The translations under genes were made by a program, and so were the position numbers. From assembly GCF_002754475.1 (NCBI RefSeq), contig NZ_PEFL01000001.1, positions 1,240,001 to 1,304,000 on the forward strand: DNA of 64,000 bases, given 5' to 3'. Below the pieces are notes generated by a model, which worked only from the letters and a program-made list of their open reading frames with translations, was not told the DNA's origin and did no database searches. Shown here in pieces: positions 46,578 to 55,942 of the stretch. The stretch is from Comamonas sp. 26. Its GTDB lineage: Bacteria > Pseudomonadota > Gammaproteobacteria > Burkholderiales > Burkholderiaceae_C. Position 1 is the first letter of the stretch; each line of letters opens with the position of its first letter.

Positions 46578-48152
46578 TTACGGCTTGAGGTGCATGGCCA
46601 GTGCACTGGCGCTGAAAGGTCGATCTGCAGGCCATTGATCTGCAGTGTGGCCGTGTTTGAAGGCGCCCTGAATGGCAGCGTCGTCGGCATTACAGCCTTG
46701 CGCCCATAGTGCGCCGATCAGGCCGGCAAGCACATCACCTGTGCCGCCCGTGGCCAAGCGGGCGTTGCCGCTGGAATTGATCCATATTTGCCGTTGTGCA
46801 TTGGCAATCACCGTGCCCGAGCCCTTTAGCAAGGCTGTGCACTGAAATTTTTGCGCCAGCTGCAGACAGGCTTGCAGGCGGTTGGCCTGAATGGCTGCTG
46901 TACTGGTTTGTAGCAGGCGCGCGGCTTCAAGCGGGTGAGGCGTCAATATCGTGGGTTGCTGGCGCGCTGCGCGCGCAGTCAATTGCTGGGCCAGTGCCGG
47001 GCTGGCGGCAATGGCGTTGAGTGCGTCGGCATCCAGTACCAGTTGCGGGGCTTGCTCCAATATGTGCGGCAGCGATGCTTGCACGGCTTCGCCACCTCCG
47101 CAGCCGCAAACCACCGTAGGCTGACTCCAGTCTTGTGCAGATGGTTGGCGCAGCATGATTTCTGGCCAAGGCGCAATGCCTTGCGCGGGTGACTCATCCA
47201 GCAGAGCCAGCATGACGCGACCAGCGCCACTGTGCAGGGCTGCAAGTGCCGCCAGCCAGGCAGCGCCAGCCATGGAAAGGCCGCGCTGGCTCAGGCCTTC
47301 GCCGCCTAGCACGGCGACATCGCCAAAACTGCCTTTGTGACTGGTGTGCTGACGGGGTTGGGTCTGCAAATTGGCAATGGTGCTGAGATGCGCAACGGGT
47401 TGAGGGGCGGATGCGTCCGCCTGATGGCCGGCAATGCCGCAACCCAGGTCATCCCACCAGATTTGCCCGCAGGCATCTCGGCCTTGTGCTGTGAACAGAC
47501 CGGGCTGCAATGTCAGCAGAGCCAGCGTGTGGCGCGGACTTGGGTCGGCAATGGTGTGGGGTGCAAACTCCTGCAGATATTGGCCGGTATCTGCATCAAG
47601 GCCTGAAGCAATGTCGATGCACAGCACCGGGCAAGCGCATTGGGTGACTTGCTCGAGTAATTTCTGCAGGCGCTGGTTTGCGTCTGAGGGTTTGCGGTCA
47701 GTGCGAGGGGTAAGGCCTATGCCCAGTAGTGCATCTATGCATAGGTCTTGCGGGCCCAGGTCACAGGGGCAGTTGTTGACCCATCGCACGCCCGCTTGCT
47801 GGGCCTTGTCCCATGAGATTTGTGCATCGGCAGGCAGTTGGCTTGGCTCACGCACCTCGCTGACCATGATGCGGGTGTGTGGTAGCCGCGCTTGGAGTTG
47901 AGCGGCAGCCTCAAACCCATCGCCTCCGTTGTTGCCAGGGCCGCAGGCAATCCAGATGCGCTGGGCATATGGGGCGATGGCCATGGCCAGTCGTGCAATG
48001 GCAAGACCTGCGCGCTCCATCAAGGTGTGGGGTGGCAGGCGGCTTGCGCAGGCTCGCTCTATTTGGCGGGTGGCTGCGGTGCTGAAAAGCGGCCAGCCTT
48101 GATCGCCAGAGATGGAGGCAGAAGGAGTGTCGAGGGAGGAAATGCGCAGCAT
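46578..48152 (-). CDS. nnr: Bifunctional NAD(P)HX epimerase / ADP-dependent dehydratase
   Basis: A 524-residue fusion that repairs damaged NAD(P)H hydrates. The N-terminal YjeF_N epimerase domain has CGPGNNGGDGFEAAAQL near residue 70 and CIDIASGLDADTG near 172. The C-terminal carbohydrate-kinase-like dehydratase domain (from about 265) has HKGSFGDVAVLGG, SGAGRVML, VLDADALNAI, LTPHPLEAARLL and the ADP/phosphate-binding ATGGTGDVLAGLIGAL near the end. Both active regions look intact. It stands alone on the minus strand. Confidence 0.93.
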   Translation of the reverse strand: MLRISSLDTPSASISGDQGWPLFSTAATRQIERACASRLPPHTLMERAGLAIARLAMAIAPYAQRIWIACGPGNNGGDGFEAAAQLQARLPHTRIMVSEVREPSQLPADAQISWDKAQQAGVRWVNNCPCDLGPQDLCIDALLGIGLTPRTDRKPSDANQRLQKLLEQVTQCACPVLCIDIASGLDADTGQYLQEFAPHTIADPSPRHTLALLTLQPGLFTAQGRDACGQIWWDDLGCGIAGHQADASAPQPVAHLSTIANLQTQPRQHTSHKGSFGDVAVLGGEGLSQRGLSMAGAAWLAALAALHSGAGRVMLALLDESPAQGIAPWPEIMLRQPSAQDWSQPTVVCGCGGGEAVQASLPHILEQAPQLVLDADALNAIAASPALAQQLTARAARQQPTILTPHPLEAARLLQTSTAAIQANRLQACLQLAQKFQCTALLKGSGTVIANAQRQIWINSSGNARLATGGTGDVLAGLIGALWAQGCNADDAAIQGAFKHGHTADQWPADRPFSASALAMHLKP

Positions 48153-48182
48153 GAATTGAGCATAGCGCCAGGCTGCATATTT

Positions 48183-48250
48183 CTAAAATTTGATATGTTT
48201 TATACCGCTAGCGCTTGATTGATAAGCGCTTGAAGCTATCAAAACAGTAG
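48183..48250. repeat. Dispersed Comamonadaceae-type intergenic repeat
   Basis: Centre AGCGCTT-GATTGAT-AAGCGCT (48210-48230) flanked by TGATA on the left and AGCTATCA on the right. This pattern (TGATAGC ... GCTAGCGCTT ... AAGCGC ... GCTATCA) is a common intergenic repeat in this family; partial relatives occur at 14096-14216 and 62459-62485. Confidence 0.5.
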
Positions 48251-49639
48251 TTAATTGGGGTTCAAAACAGCTTCAATGGCTGCGCTGATGTTCAACACGT
48301 CATCGTCGTGCAGGGCTGCGTGCCAGATCATCAGGCCCATGGGCAGTTCGTCGGCGTTGTGGCAGGGCAGTGACAGGGCGCATCCATCCAGCATGTTGAC
48401 CACGCTGGTGTTGCGCAGCAGCAGACCGTTGACGCGCACAAACGCCTCATCACGCTGGGCATCGGCGGCGGCATCTTTGCCATCGGCGGGAGCTACCGAG
48501 GCAATGGTGGGTGCCACGATGGGGGTGGTGGGTGAGAGCAGGGCGTCGTACGGTGCGATGGCGCTTTGCATCTGGGTGATCCAGTGTTTGCGGGCAGCCA
48601 GCAAATCTAGGTAGTCGGCCGCGCTCATGCGAGCACCGCGCTCTATGCGGGAGCGCACGCGTGGGTCGTACAGCGCCGCTTTTTCGGGGTCTTGCAGAAA
48701 GTGGCGGTGCCAGGCATAGCTTTCGGTGGGCGAGAAGCCGCCGATGACGTTGACGCGGTCCAGCTCATGCAACTCTGGCAGATCAATCCACTCAATTTGC
48801 GCGCCAGCGGCTTGCAACTGCGCAATGCTGCGATCAAAGGCGGTGCGAACAGCGGGATCGATGTCATCAAAAAACACGGCACGGGGCACGGCCAGGTGCC
48901 ATTGGCTCAGGTTGCGATCATCTTTGGCGACCTTACGGTCGGCCAGAATTTCATGAATCAGCACGGCATCGCGCACGCTACGGGTCAGGGCGCAGGCGGT
49001 GTCCAGCGTGGGAGACAGAGGCACGGCACCATCGGTAGGCACCAAGCGCGCCGTGCTTTTGAAGCCTACCAGGCCATTGAGCGCGGCAGGAATGCGAATG
49101 GAGCCACCAGTGTCTGAGCCGAGGGCAGCCCATGCAGCCCCGCTGGCGACGGAGACTGCTGCGCCAGACGAAGAGCCGCCGGGAATGCGCGCCGGGCGCG
49201 AGGGTGCCAGTTGTGGGTTGGCGGGGTGGCGGGCATCGAGTGCGGCGGGTGTGCCAAAGTGCGGGTTGACGCCCACACCTGAGAAGGCGAATTCCACCAT
49301 GTGTGTGCGGCCGATGATTGCGGCACCTGCGGCAATCAGGCTGGCAACGGCGGCGGCATCGGCCTGGGCAGCGGGGGCATCCTGCAGCACGCGTGAGCTG
49401 GCTGCGCTGGTTGAGTCTTGCGTGTCAAACAAGTCTTTGATGGAAATAGCCAAGCCCGCCAGAGGGGCTGTTGTTGGTGTTTCTGCGGCGGCCCAGCGCG
49501 CTTGGTTAAAAAAAGTCTGGCTGAAAACATGGGCGCACAGAGGGCTTTGCGCGGCTGCGATGCTCATTTGCATGAGGTTTGAGGCGCTGTTGCGGCCTTC
49601 GCGAATCTCAAGAGCTGCGTGACTGAGGTCGAATTGCAT
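48251..49639 (-). CDS. Amidase (amidase signature family)
   Basis: A 462-residue serine amidase. The catalytic triad is visible: Lys in GLAISIKDLFDTQ near residue 69, the cis-Ser in GSDTGGSIRIPA near 176 and the nucleophile in GGSSSGAAVSVASG near 155. It hydrolyses amide bonds; related enzymes include GatA, but the lack of GatB/GatC genes and the shorter length argue for a stand-alone amidase with an unknown small-molecule substrate. It is divergent from rpsB. Confidence 0.9.
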   Translation of the reverse strand: MQFDLSHAALEIREGRNSASNLMQMSIAAAQSPLCAHVFSQTFFNQARWAAAETPTTAPLAGLAISIKDLFDTQDSTSAASSRVLQDAPAAQADAAAVASLIAAGAAIIGRTHMVEFAFSGVGVNPHFGTPAALDARHPANPQLAPSRPARIPGGSSSGAAVSVASGAAWAALGSDTGGSIRIPAALNGLVGFKSTARLVPTDGAVPLSPTLDTACALTRSVRDAVLIHEILADRKVAKDDRNLSQWHLAVPRAVFFDDIDPAVRTAFDRSIAQLQAAGAQIEWIDLPELHELDRVNVIGGFSPTESYAWHRHFLQDPEKAALYDPRVRSRIERGARMSAADYLDLLAARKHWITQMQSAIAPYDALLSPTTPIVAPTIASVAPADGKDAAADAQRDEAFVRVNGLLLRNTSVVNMLDGCALSLPCHNADELPMGLMIWHAALHDDDVLNISAAIEAVLNPN

Positions 49640-49866
49640 GGCAGTGTGCTAAAATTTTGCGGCTTTGCTAAGGGTTAGTCCGTGAGGGGTAACTTGAAAA
49701 GCTCTGAGGGTGGTTGATGCAGCGGCGCTTTTGCCTGCGACAGCTCTCGCATTCAGGTCAGCAAGGCAAATAGCAAACCGGCCTATTCAAGGTGTTGCGG
49801 CTTCCCGTTCATGGGGCGCTGCAATCGTTGGGCCGGATTTTAGACCCAACCTTTGAGGTAATTAAC
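49640..49866 (+). promoter_or_regulatory. rpsB promoter and leader with a stem before the ribosome site
   Basis: TGCTAAAAT (49647-49655) is an extended -10 type promoter candidate. The leader, about 200 bases, ends with a hairpin GTTGGG-12 bases-CCCAAC (49827-49850) just before the GAGG ribosome site. S2 is known to repress its own mRNA in other proteobacteria, so this stem is a candidate for such control. Detection is by eye only. Confidence 0.4.
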
Positions 49867-50619
49867 ATGGCAGTAACAATGCGCGAGATGCTGGAAGCCG
49901 GCGTCCACTTTGGTCACCAAACTCGTTTCTGGAATCCCAAGATGGCTCCGTTCATCTTCGGTGCCCGCAACAAGATTCACATCATCAACCTGGAAAAGTC
50001 GCTGCCGATGTTCCAGGACGCCCAAAAGTTCGTCAAGCAATTGACAGCTAACGGCGGCACCGTTCTGATGGTCGGTACAAAGCGTCAAGCCCGCGAAACA
50101 GTGGCTGAAGAGGCTAAGCGCGCTGGCGTGCCTTTCGTCGACCAGCGCTGGTTGGGCGGCATGCTGACCAACTTCAAGACCGTGAAGACCTCTATCAAGC
50201 GTCTGAAGGACATGAAGGCTCAGCAAGAAACTGGCCTGGAAGCTATGTCCAAGAAGGAACAGCTGATGTTCGTTCGCGAACTGGAAAAGCTGGAGAAGGA
50301 CATCGGCGGCATTCAAGACATGAACGGTCTGCCCGACGCCATCTTCGTGATTGACGTGGGCTTCCACAAGATCGCTATCGCTGAAGCCAAGAAGCTGGGC
50401 ATTCCTCTGGTCGGCGTGGTTGACACCAACCACAACCCCGAAGGTATCGACTACGTGATCCCCGGTAACGACGACTCCGCCAAGGCTGTCGAGCTGTACG
50501 CCCGCGGTATCGCTGACGCTATCCTGGAGGGCCGTGAAGCCCGTCTGAACGACGTGGTGAAGGCTGCTGCTGGTGACAACGGCGACGAATTCGTGGAAGT
50601 GGAAGCGTCCGCCGCCTAA
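49867..50619 (+). CDS. rpsB: 30S ribosomal protein S2
   Basis: A 250-residue ribosomal protein. Start at 49867 ([26 protein letters not shown]), preceded by GAGG. Family signatures include [30 protein letters not shown] and [24 protein letters not shown]. It is the first gene of the long rpsB-rnhB cluster and is separated from tsf by a partial terminator, as in other proteobacteria. Confidence 0.99.
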   Translation: MAVTMREMLEAGVHFGHQTRFWNPKMAPFIFGARNKIHIINLEKSLPMFQDAQKFVKQLTANGGTVLMVGTKRQARETVAEEAKRAGVPFVDQRWLGGMLTNFKTVKTSIKRLKDMKAQQETGLEAMSKKEQLMFVRELEKLEKDIGGIQDMNGLPDAIFVIDVGFHKIAIAEAKKLGIPLVGVVDTNHNPEGIDYVIPGNDDSAKAVELYARGIADAILEGREARLNDVVKAAAGDNGDEFVEVEASAA

Positions 50620-50648
50620 GCGAAGTCCGGCTGCGCGACCGCATCGCG

Positions 50649-50683
50649 AAAAAAAGCGGGGCTCTAAGTAGCCCCGTTTTTTT
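50649..50683 (+). terminator. Terminator/attenuator between rpsB and tsf
   Basis: CGGGGCT-6 bases-AGCCCCG followed by seven T. It should reduce, but probably not stop, read-through to tsf. Confidence 0.9.
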
Positions 50684-50727
50684 AGCCGAAATCCTGTAAC
50701 GAATCGAACTGATACTGGAGAAATACG

Positions 50728-51618
50728 ATGGCAATTACTGCAAGCATGGTCGCTGAACTGCGCGCCAAGACCGACGCCCCTATGATGGAATGCAAGAAGG
50801 CTCTGACCGAAGCTGATGGCGATATGGCCAAGGCTGAAGAGCTGCTGCGCGTCAAGCTGGGTACCAAGGCTGGTAAGGCTGCTTCCCGCGTGACCGCTGA
50901 AGGCGTTGTGACTGCTTTCATCGACGGCGGCAAGGGCGGCCTGATCGAAGTGAACAGCGAAACCGACTTCGTGTCGAAGAATGACAGCTTCCTGGCCATG
51001 GCTAACGCCGCTGCCAAGCTGGTCGCTGAAAACAACCCCGCAGATCTGGAAGCTCTGGGCGCTATGGCCTACGAGCAAGACGGTTTCGGCCCCACTTTGG
51101 AAGACGTGCGCAAGGGCCTGATCGGCAAGATCGGCGAAAACATGTCTTTCCGCCGCTTCAAGGCCTTTAACGGCACTGTGGCCGCTTACGTGCACGGCAC
51201 ACGCATTGGCGTGGTTGTCGAGTTCGAAGGCGACGCTGCTGCTGCCAAGGACGTGGCAATGCACGTGGCTGCCATGAAGCCCGTGGCTCTGACTTCCGCT
51301 GACGTGCCTGCCGATCTGATCGCCAAGGAACGCGCTGTGGCTGAAGCCAAGGCCGCTGAATCCGGCAAGCCTGCTGACATCGTCGCCAAGATGGTTGACG
51401 GTTCCGTGCAGAAGTTCCTGAAGGAAGTTTCCCTGGCTGACCAGGTCTTCGTGAAGGCGGCTGACGGCAAGCAAACCGTGGCTCAGATGCTCAAGGCTGC
51501 CAACACAACCGTGAAGGCATTCACCATGTTTGTGGTGGGCGAAGGCATTGAGAAGAAGACTGACGACTTCGCTGCTGAAGTGGCTGCCCAAGTGGCTGCA
51601 GCCAAGGCTGGCGCTTAA
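50728..51618 (+). CDS. tsf: Elongation factor Ts
   Basis: A 296-residue guanine nucleotide exchange factor for EF-Tu. It starts [41 protein letters not shown], with the conserved Asp-Ala-Pro-Met-Met and the LRVK end of the N-terminal domain; TDFVSKND, the other EF-Tu contact, follows. GGAGAAATACG precedes the ATG. Its product frees GDP from EF-Tu in each elongation cycle. Confidence 0.99.
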   Translation: MAITASMVAELRAKTDAPMMECKKALTEADGDMAKAEELLRVKLGTKAGKAASRVTAEGVVTAFIDGGKGGLIEVNSETDFVSKNDSFLAMANAAAKLVAENNPADLEALGAMAYEQDGFGPTLEDVRKGLIGKIGENMSFRRFKAFNGTVAAYVHGTRIGVVVEFEGDAAAAKDVAMHVAAMKPVALTSADVPADLIAKERAVAEAKAAESGKPADIVAKMVDGSVQKFLKEVSLADQVFVKAADGKQTVAQMLKAANTTVKAFTMFVVGEGIEKKTDDFAAEVAAQVAAAKAGA

Positions 51619-51635
51619 ATCTAAGCCTTAGCAAC

Positions 51636-51667
51636 AATCGCGGCCTTGAGCCGCGATTGATTTATTC
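51636..51667 (+). terminator. Weak terminator/attenuator after tsf
   Basis: AATCGCGGC-CTTGA-GCCGCGATT, a perfect 9-bp stem, but followed only by GATTTATT. Probably partial termination before pyrH. Confidence 0.6.
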
Positions 51668-51711
51668 CCCTCCCGTTTTCATACTTATTTAATTTCCATC
51701 GGAGAAACACC

Positions 51712-52434
51712 ATGTCCAACGCCAAACCAGCTCATAAGCGAATTTTGCTCAAGCTGTCGGGGGAGGCGTTAATGGGAGATGACCAGTTCGGCATCAACCG
51801 TGCCACGATCGAGCGCATGGTGTCTGAAATCGGGGAAGTGACCAAGGTGGGTGTGCAAGTCGCCGTAGTGATCGGTGGCGGCAACATCTTCCGCGGTGTG
51901 GCAGGTGGCTCGGTCGGCATGGATCGCGCAACGGCCGACTATATGGGCATGCTGGCAACCGTGATGAACGCGCTGGCTCTGGCTGATGCCATGGACAAGC
52001 AGGGCATGACAGCCCGTGTGATGTCTGCGATTGCGATTGAGCAAGTGGTTGAGCCCTACGTGCGCCCCAAGGCGCTGCAGTACCTCGAAGAGGGCAAGGT
52101 TGTGGTGTTTGCCGCTGGTACAGGCAACCCCTTCTTCACCACCGATACAGCCGCTGCGCTGCGCGGTGCCGAAATCGGCGCTGAAGTGGTTCTGAAGGCC
52201 ACCAAGGTGGATGGCGTGTACACGGCCGATCCCATGAAGGATTCCACAGCGACTCGCTACGACAAACTGGCTTTTGATGAAGCCATCTCCCGCAATCTGG
52301 GCATCATGGACGCTACCGCTTTTGCGCTGTGCCGTGACCAGAAGCTGCCAATCCGCGTGTTCTCCATCATCAAGCCCGGCGCACTCCTGCGCGTGGTCAT
52401 GGGTGAAGACGAAGGCACTCTGGTGTACGCTTGA
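51712..52434 (+). CDS. pyrH: UMP kinase
   Basis: A 240-residue enzyme of the amino-acid kinase fold that phosphorylates UMP to UDP. It has [24 protein letters not shown], the [23 protein letters not shown]-binding region and [36 protein letters not shown] precedes the ATG. It supplies UDP for the envelope genes downstream as well as for nucleic acids. Confidence 0.99.
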   Translation: MSNAKPAHKRILLKLSGEALMGDDQFGINRATIERMVSEIGEVTKVGVQVAVVIGGGNIFRGVAGGSVGMDRATADYMGMLATVMNALALADAMDKQGMTARVMSAIAIEQVVEPYVRPKALQYLEEGKVVVFAAGTGNPFFTTDTAAALRGAEIGAEVVLKATKVDGVYTADPMKDSTATRYDKLAFDEAISRNLGIMDATAFALCRDQKLPIRVFSIIKPGALLRVVMGEDEGTLVYA

Positions 52435-52470
52435 GCGTTTGCCGCCTACCGCCCGCAAAGGAACAAGAAC

Positions 52471-53031
52471 ATGACGATTGCTGAAATCAAAAAGAACACT
52501 GAAACCAAGATGGGTCAATCCATCGAGGCTCTGAAGAACAACCTCTCGCGCGTGCGTACAGGTCGTGCCAATCCCGCACTGCTGGACACAATTCACGTGG
52601 AGTACTACGGCTCCATGGTGCCCCTGTCTCAGGTGGCTAATGTGTCCCTGCTGGATTCGCGCACCATCAGCGTGCAGGTCTGGGAAAAGCCCATGGGTGC
52701 CAAGGTTGAAAAGGCCATTCGCGAAAGCGATCTGGGTCTGAACCCTGCATCGCTGGGCGATCTGATCCGCGTGCCCATGCCACCCATGAGCGAAGAGCGC
52801 CGCAAGGAAATGACCAAGCTGGCTCGCAATGAGGGCGAAAACTCCAAGATTGCGATTCGCAATCTGCGTCGTGATGCCAACGAAAGCGTGAAGAAGCTGG
52901 TCAAGGACAAGGAAGCCTCTGAAGATGATCAGAAGCGTTCTGAGGCTGATATCCAGAAGATCACCGACAAGCATATTGCCGAGATCGACGCGCTGGTGAC
53001 TGCCAAAGAGCAGGACATCATGGCGGTCTGA
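52471..53031 (+). CDS. frr: Ribosome recycling factor
   Basis: A 186-residue protein that, with EF-G, splits the post-termination ribosome. [15 protein letters not shown] near the start, [26 protein letters not shown] and the C-terminal helix are typical of domain I, and the central part makes domain II. AAAGGAAC precedes the ATG. Only three bases separate it from the uppS start. Confidence 0.99.
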   Translation: MTIAEIKKNTETKMGQSIEALKNNLSRVRTGRANPALLDTIHVEYYGSMVPLSQVANVSLLDSRTISVQVWEKPMGAKVEKAIRESDLGLNPASLGDLIRVPMPPMSEERRKEMTKLARNEGENSKIAIRNLRRDANESVKKLVKDKEASEDDQKRSEADIQKITDKHIAEIDALVTAKEQDIMAV

Positions 53032-53034
53032 GGC

Positions 53035-53793
53035 TTGGCCACAGGACTTGCACTTTTGACATCCTCAAAAAACGGCGCGGTTCCGCGCCATATCGCCGTC
53101 ATCATGGATGGTAATGGGCGGTGGGCTAAGCGCCGACTGCTCCCGCGCCTTGCGGGTCACAAGCAAGGTGTGGAGTCCCTGCGCCGCTGTGCTCGCGCTT
53201 GCGTGGAGCGCGGCGTGCAGGTTCTCACGGTGTTTGCGTTTTCTTCCGAGAACTGGAATCGTCCGCAGGAAGAGGTCTCTGGTCTCATGAGCCTGCTGGC
53301 ATCGGCTCTGGCCAAGGAAGTCGCGCAACTCAGTCGTGATGGCGTGCGTCTGTACTTCGTGGGCGACCGTCAGGGCTTGAGCGACAAGGTGCGCGCAGGT
53401 CTGCAAGAGGCAGAGCGCACCACGGCGCACAACACGCGCCTGATTCTCAATGTGTGCTTCAACTATGGCGGTCGCTGGGATATTGCCCAGGCCGCGCAAA
53501 AATTGGTGGCGCAAGGGATGGAGCTGACGCCCGAGAATCTGGACCGAGCCATGGCTCTGGCACATGTGCCGGACCCGGATCTGATGATTCGCACCGGCGG
53601 TGAAACTCGCATCAGCAACTTTCTGCTCTGGCAGGCTGCCTACACCGAGCTGTTCTTCAGCAATGCCCTGTGGCCCGAATTTGACGAGGCTGCGCTGGAT
53701 GAGGCTATTGCTGTGTTCAGTGGTCGTGAGCGGCGTTTTGGCCAGACTTCAGAACAAATTCAACCATCGTCCGCCGTCACTCAGACGGCTTAA
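53035..53793 (+). CDS. uppS: Undecaprenyl diphosphate synthase
   Basis: A 252-residue cis-prenyltransferase that makes the C55 carrier for peptidoglycan and O-antigen. The substrate motif HIAVIMDGNGRWAKRR with the catalytic Asp, the FAFSSENWNRP motif, and DLMIRTGGETRISNFLLWQ are all present. The start is not ATG: TTG at 53035, three bases after the frr stop, is used here; a TTG at 53056 is an alternative. The first ATG in frame lies within the catalytic motif and would not work. Confidence 0.96.
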   Translation: MATGLALLTSSKNGAVPRHIAVIMDGNGRWAKRRLLPRLAGHKQGVESLRRCARACVERGVQVLTVFAFSSENWNRPQEEVSGLMSLLASALAKEVAQLSRDGVRLYFVGDRQGLSDKVRAGLQEAERTTAHNTRLILNVCFNYGGRWDIAQAAQKLVAQGMELTPENLDRAMALAHVPDPDLMIRTGGETRISNFLLWQAAYTELFFSNALWPEFDEAALDEAIAVFSGRERRFGQTSEQIQPSSAVTQTA

Positions 53794-53807
53794 CTACAAG
53801 AGGTGCC

Positions 53808-54665
53808 ATGCTCAAGCAGCGCGTCATTACCGCCTTGATTTTGCTGGCCATCCTGTTGCCCGCATTGTTTTATTCGGGCAGCAGCGTGCCATTTGCCGTG
53901 CTGATGCTGGTGTTCATGGCGGCTGGTGCCTGGGAGTGGGGGCGCCTCAACGGTTTTGGACAGGCAGGTTCTCTGGCGCTGGGTGCCATCTGCACCGCGA
54001 TGTGCGCAGGCTCCTGGTGGGCGGGCTGGCTTGACCAGTCCTTGACGACGGTCTGGCTGACTGCTGGTGCATTGTGGGTCCTCGGTGGCGTGCTGATGCT
54101 TCGTGCAGGCGTGGCCGGCTGGCCGCATATCCCCTCGGCAGTGCGACTGGTGGGCGGTGTGCTGGCTCTGTGGCTGTCGTGGATGGCGGTAGTGCAGGCG
54201 CGCAATATTGGTATCAATTACTTGATGTCGGTGCTGGTGCTGGTCTGGGTGGCCGACGTGTTCGCCTATTTCGCGGGCCGCACCTTCGGACTCAAATTCA
54301 CCAAGAACAAATTGGCGCCCTCCATCAGTCCTGGTAAAAGCTGGGAAGGTGTGTGGGGCGGCATGCTGGGTGTGATTGTTCTGGCTTTGGTCTGGAGCTG
54401 GGCTGATCGCCACTATGGTGCCAGCGTTCCCAGTTTCTATTCGGTGCTGCAGTCGCGCGGGCTTTGGTTCCTGCTGCTGGCCGCAGTGTTTATGGCTGCG
54501 ATGAGTGTGGTGGGCGACCTAGTCGAATCCCTCATTAAGCGCAGCGTTGGTGTCAAGGACAGCAGCGGCTTGCTGCCCGGCCATGGTGGTGTCCTGGATC
54601 GCATTGATGCGCTCCTGCCCACGCTGCCGTTGGCGATGATGCTCTCATCCTTTGTGCATCCATGA
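53808..54665 (+). CDS. cdsA: Phosphatidate cytidylyltransferase
   Basis: A 285-residue polytopic inner-membrane enzyme that makes CDP-diacylglycerol from phosphatidate and CTP, the precursor of all phospholipids. About seven hydrophobic segments are seen. The C-terminal signature is SLIKRSVGVKDSSGLLPGHGGVLDRID. Its last bases overlap the dxr start by four (ATGA). Confidence 0.97.
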   Translation: MLKQRVITALILLAILLPALFYSGSSVPFAVLMLVFMAAGAWEWGRLNGFGQAGSLALGAICTAMCAGSWWAGWLDQSLTTVWLTAGALWVLGGVLMLRAGVAGWPHIPSAVRLVGGVLALWLSWMAVVQARNIGINYLMSVLVLVWVADVFAYFAGRTFGLKFTKNKLAPSISPGKSWEGVWGGMLGVIVLALVWSWADRHYGASVPSFYSVLQSRGLWFLLLAAVFMAAMSVVGDLVESLIKRSVGVKDSSGLLPGHGGVLDRIDALLPTLPLAMMLSSFVHP

Positions 54666-55840
54666 AACAGAAAATCACGGTTCTGGGCTCTACCGGTTCT
54701 ATCGGAACCAATACCCTGGATGTGGTGGCGCGCCACCCTGATCAATACGAAATTTTTGCTTTGAGCGCTTCCACGCAAGTGGATCTGATGCTCAAGCAAT
54801 GTGCCCAGTTCAAGCCGCGCTTTGCGGTGATGGCTAGCGCACCTCATGCGCAGCAGCTGGCTGAGAAAATCAAGCAAAACGAGCTTGTAACGCAAGTACT
54901 GCAGGCGCAAGATGCTCTTGAAGTAATAGCATCTCATCCCGATGTCGATGCCGTGATGGCCGCGATTGTGGGTGCTGCAGGTCTGGCACCCTGCTTGGCG
55001 GCGGCCAAGGCTGGCAAGCGCCTGATGCTGGCTAATAAGGAAGCTCTGGTCGTTGGCGGCGCTTTGTTCATGGACACCGTCAAGCGCCATGGCGCGACAT
55101 TGCTGCCGATTGACAGCGAGCATTCGGCCATCTTCCAGTGCTTGCCTGAAGACAGTAGCACCTGGGCTGATCGCGTTGATTCCTTGTTGCTGACTGCATC
55201 GGGTGGTCCATTCCGCCAGCGTGACCCCTCAACCCTGTCTCAGATTACGCCCGAGCAGGCCTGTGCTCATCCCAATTTCTCCATGGGTCGCAAGATCTCG
55301 GTGGACTCTGCCACCATGATGAACAAGGCGCTGGAAGTCATCGAGGCGCGCTGGCTGTTCGACATGACACCCGAGAAAATCAAGGTCGTCATCCACCCGC
55401 AGCAGATCGTGCACTCCATGGTGCAGTTCAAGGATTCCTCCGTGCTGGCGCAACTGGGTACGCCCGATATGCGCGTGCCCATTGCCTGTGGTCTGGCCTG
55501 GCCAGAGCGCATTGCCAGCGGCACGCCCGTGCTTGACTTTGCCAAGCTGGCTGCGCTGACCTTTGAAGAGGCTGATGCCCAGCGTTTCCCTGGCCTGCAT
55601 CTGTCCTGGCAGGCGCTGCGTGCACCTGAAGGTACAACCACGGTGCTGAATGCGGCCAATGAAGTTGCTGTGGCCGCATTCCTGGATCGCCGCTTGTCGT
55701 TTGACCGCATTCATGCGGTGAATCTGCAGACGCTTGAGTCTGTGCAACCTGGCGCAGTCTCCACTCTGGAAGACTTGATGGATTTGGATGCACGTGCGCG
55801 AGAGCGCGCTGGTGTTATTGCCCAGCAGTGGGCTTGCTGA
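54662..55840 (+). CDS. dxr: 1-deoxy-D-xylulose 5-phosphate reductoisomerase
   Basis: A 392-residue NADPH enzyme of the MEP isoprenoid pathway, which makes the precursors for undecaprenyl diphosphate. ITVLGSTGSIGTNTLDV is the NADPH-binding motif; ANKEALVVGG, IDSEHSAIFQC, LLTASGGPFR and GRKISVDSATMMNKALEVIEA carry the metal and substrate residues. Translationally coupled to cdsA. Confidence 0.98.
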   Translation: MKQKITVLGSTGSIGTNTLDVVARHPDQYEIFALSASTQVDLMLKQCAQFKPRFAVMASAPHAQQLAEKIKQNELVTQVLQAQDALEVIASHPDVDAVMAAIVGAAGLAPCLAAAKAGKRLMLANKEALVVGGALFMDTVKRHGATLLPIDSEHSAIFQCLPEDSSTWADRVDSLLLTASGGPFRQRDPSTLSQITPEQACAHPNFSMGRKISVDSATMMNKALEVIEARWLFDMTPEKIKVVIHPQQIVHSMVQFKDSSVLAQLGTPDMRVPIACGLAWPERIASGTPVLDFAKLAALTFEEADAQRFPGLHLSWQALRAPEGTTTVLNAANEVAVAAFLDRRLSFDRIHAVNLQTLESVQPGAVSTLEDLMDLDARARERAGVIAQQWAC

Positions 55841-55942
55841 TCTACTGCAAAGTACTGGGTAAGTGCAAGGTATTACGTGGGCGGCGATTGAACTTGCCGC
55901 CTACTGCGCACTCCAAGCAGAGATTCAAATAAAGGAGTTCAG

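Noticed and set aside
49840..51591. Minus-strand ORF of 583 codons across rpsB and tsf
   Set aside because: It covers two certain genes and the gap between them; a His/Ser/Leu-rich antisense artefact.
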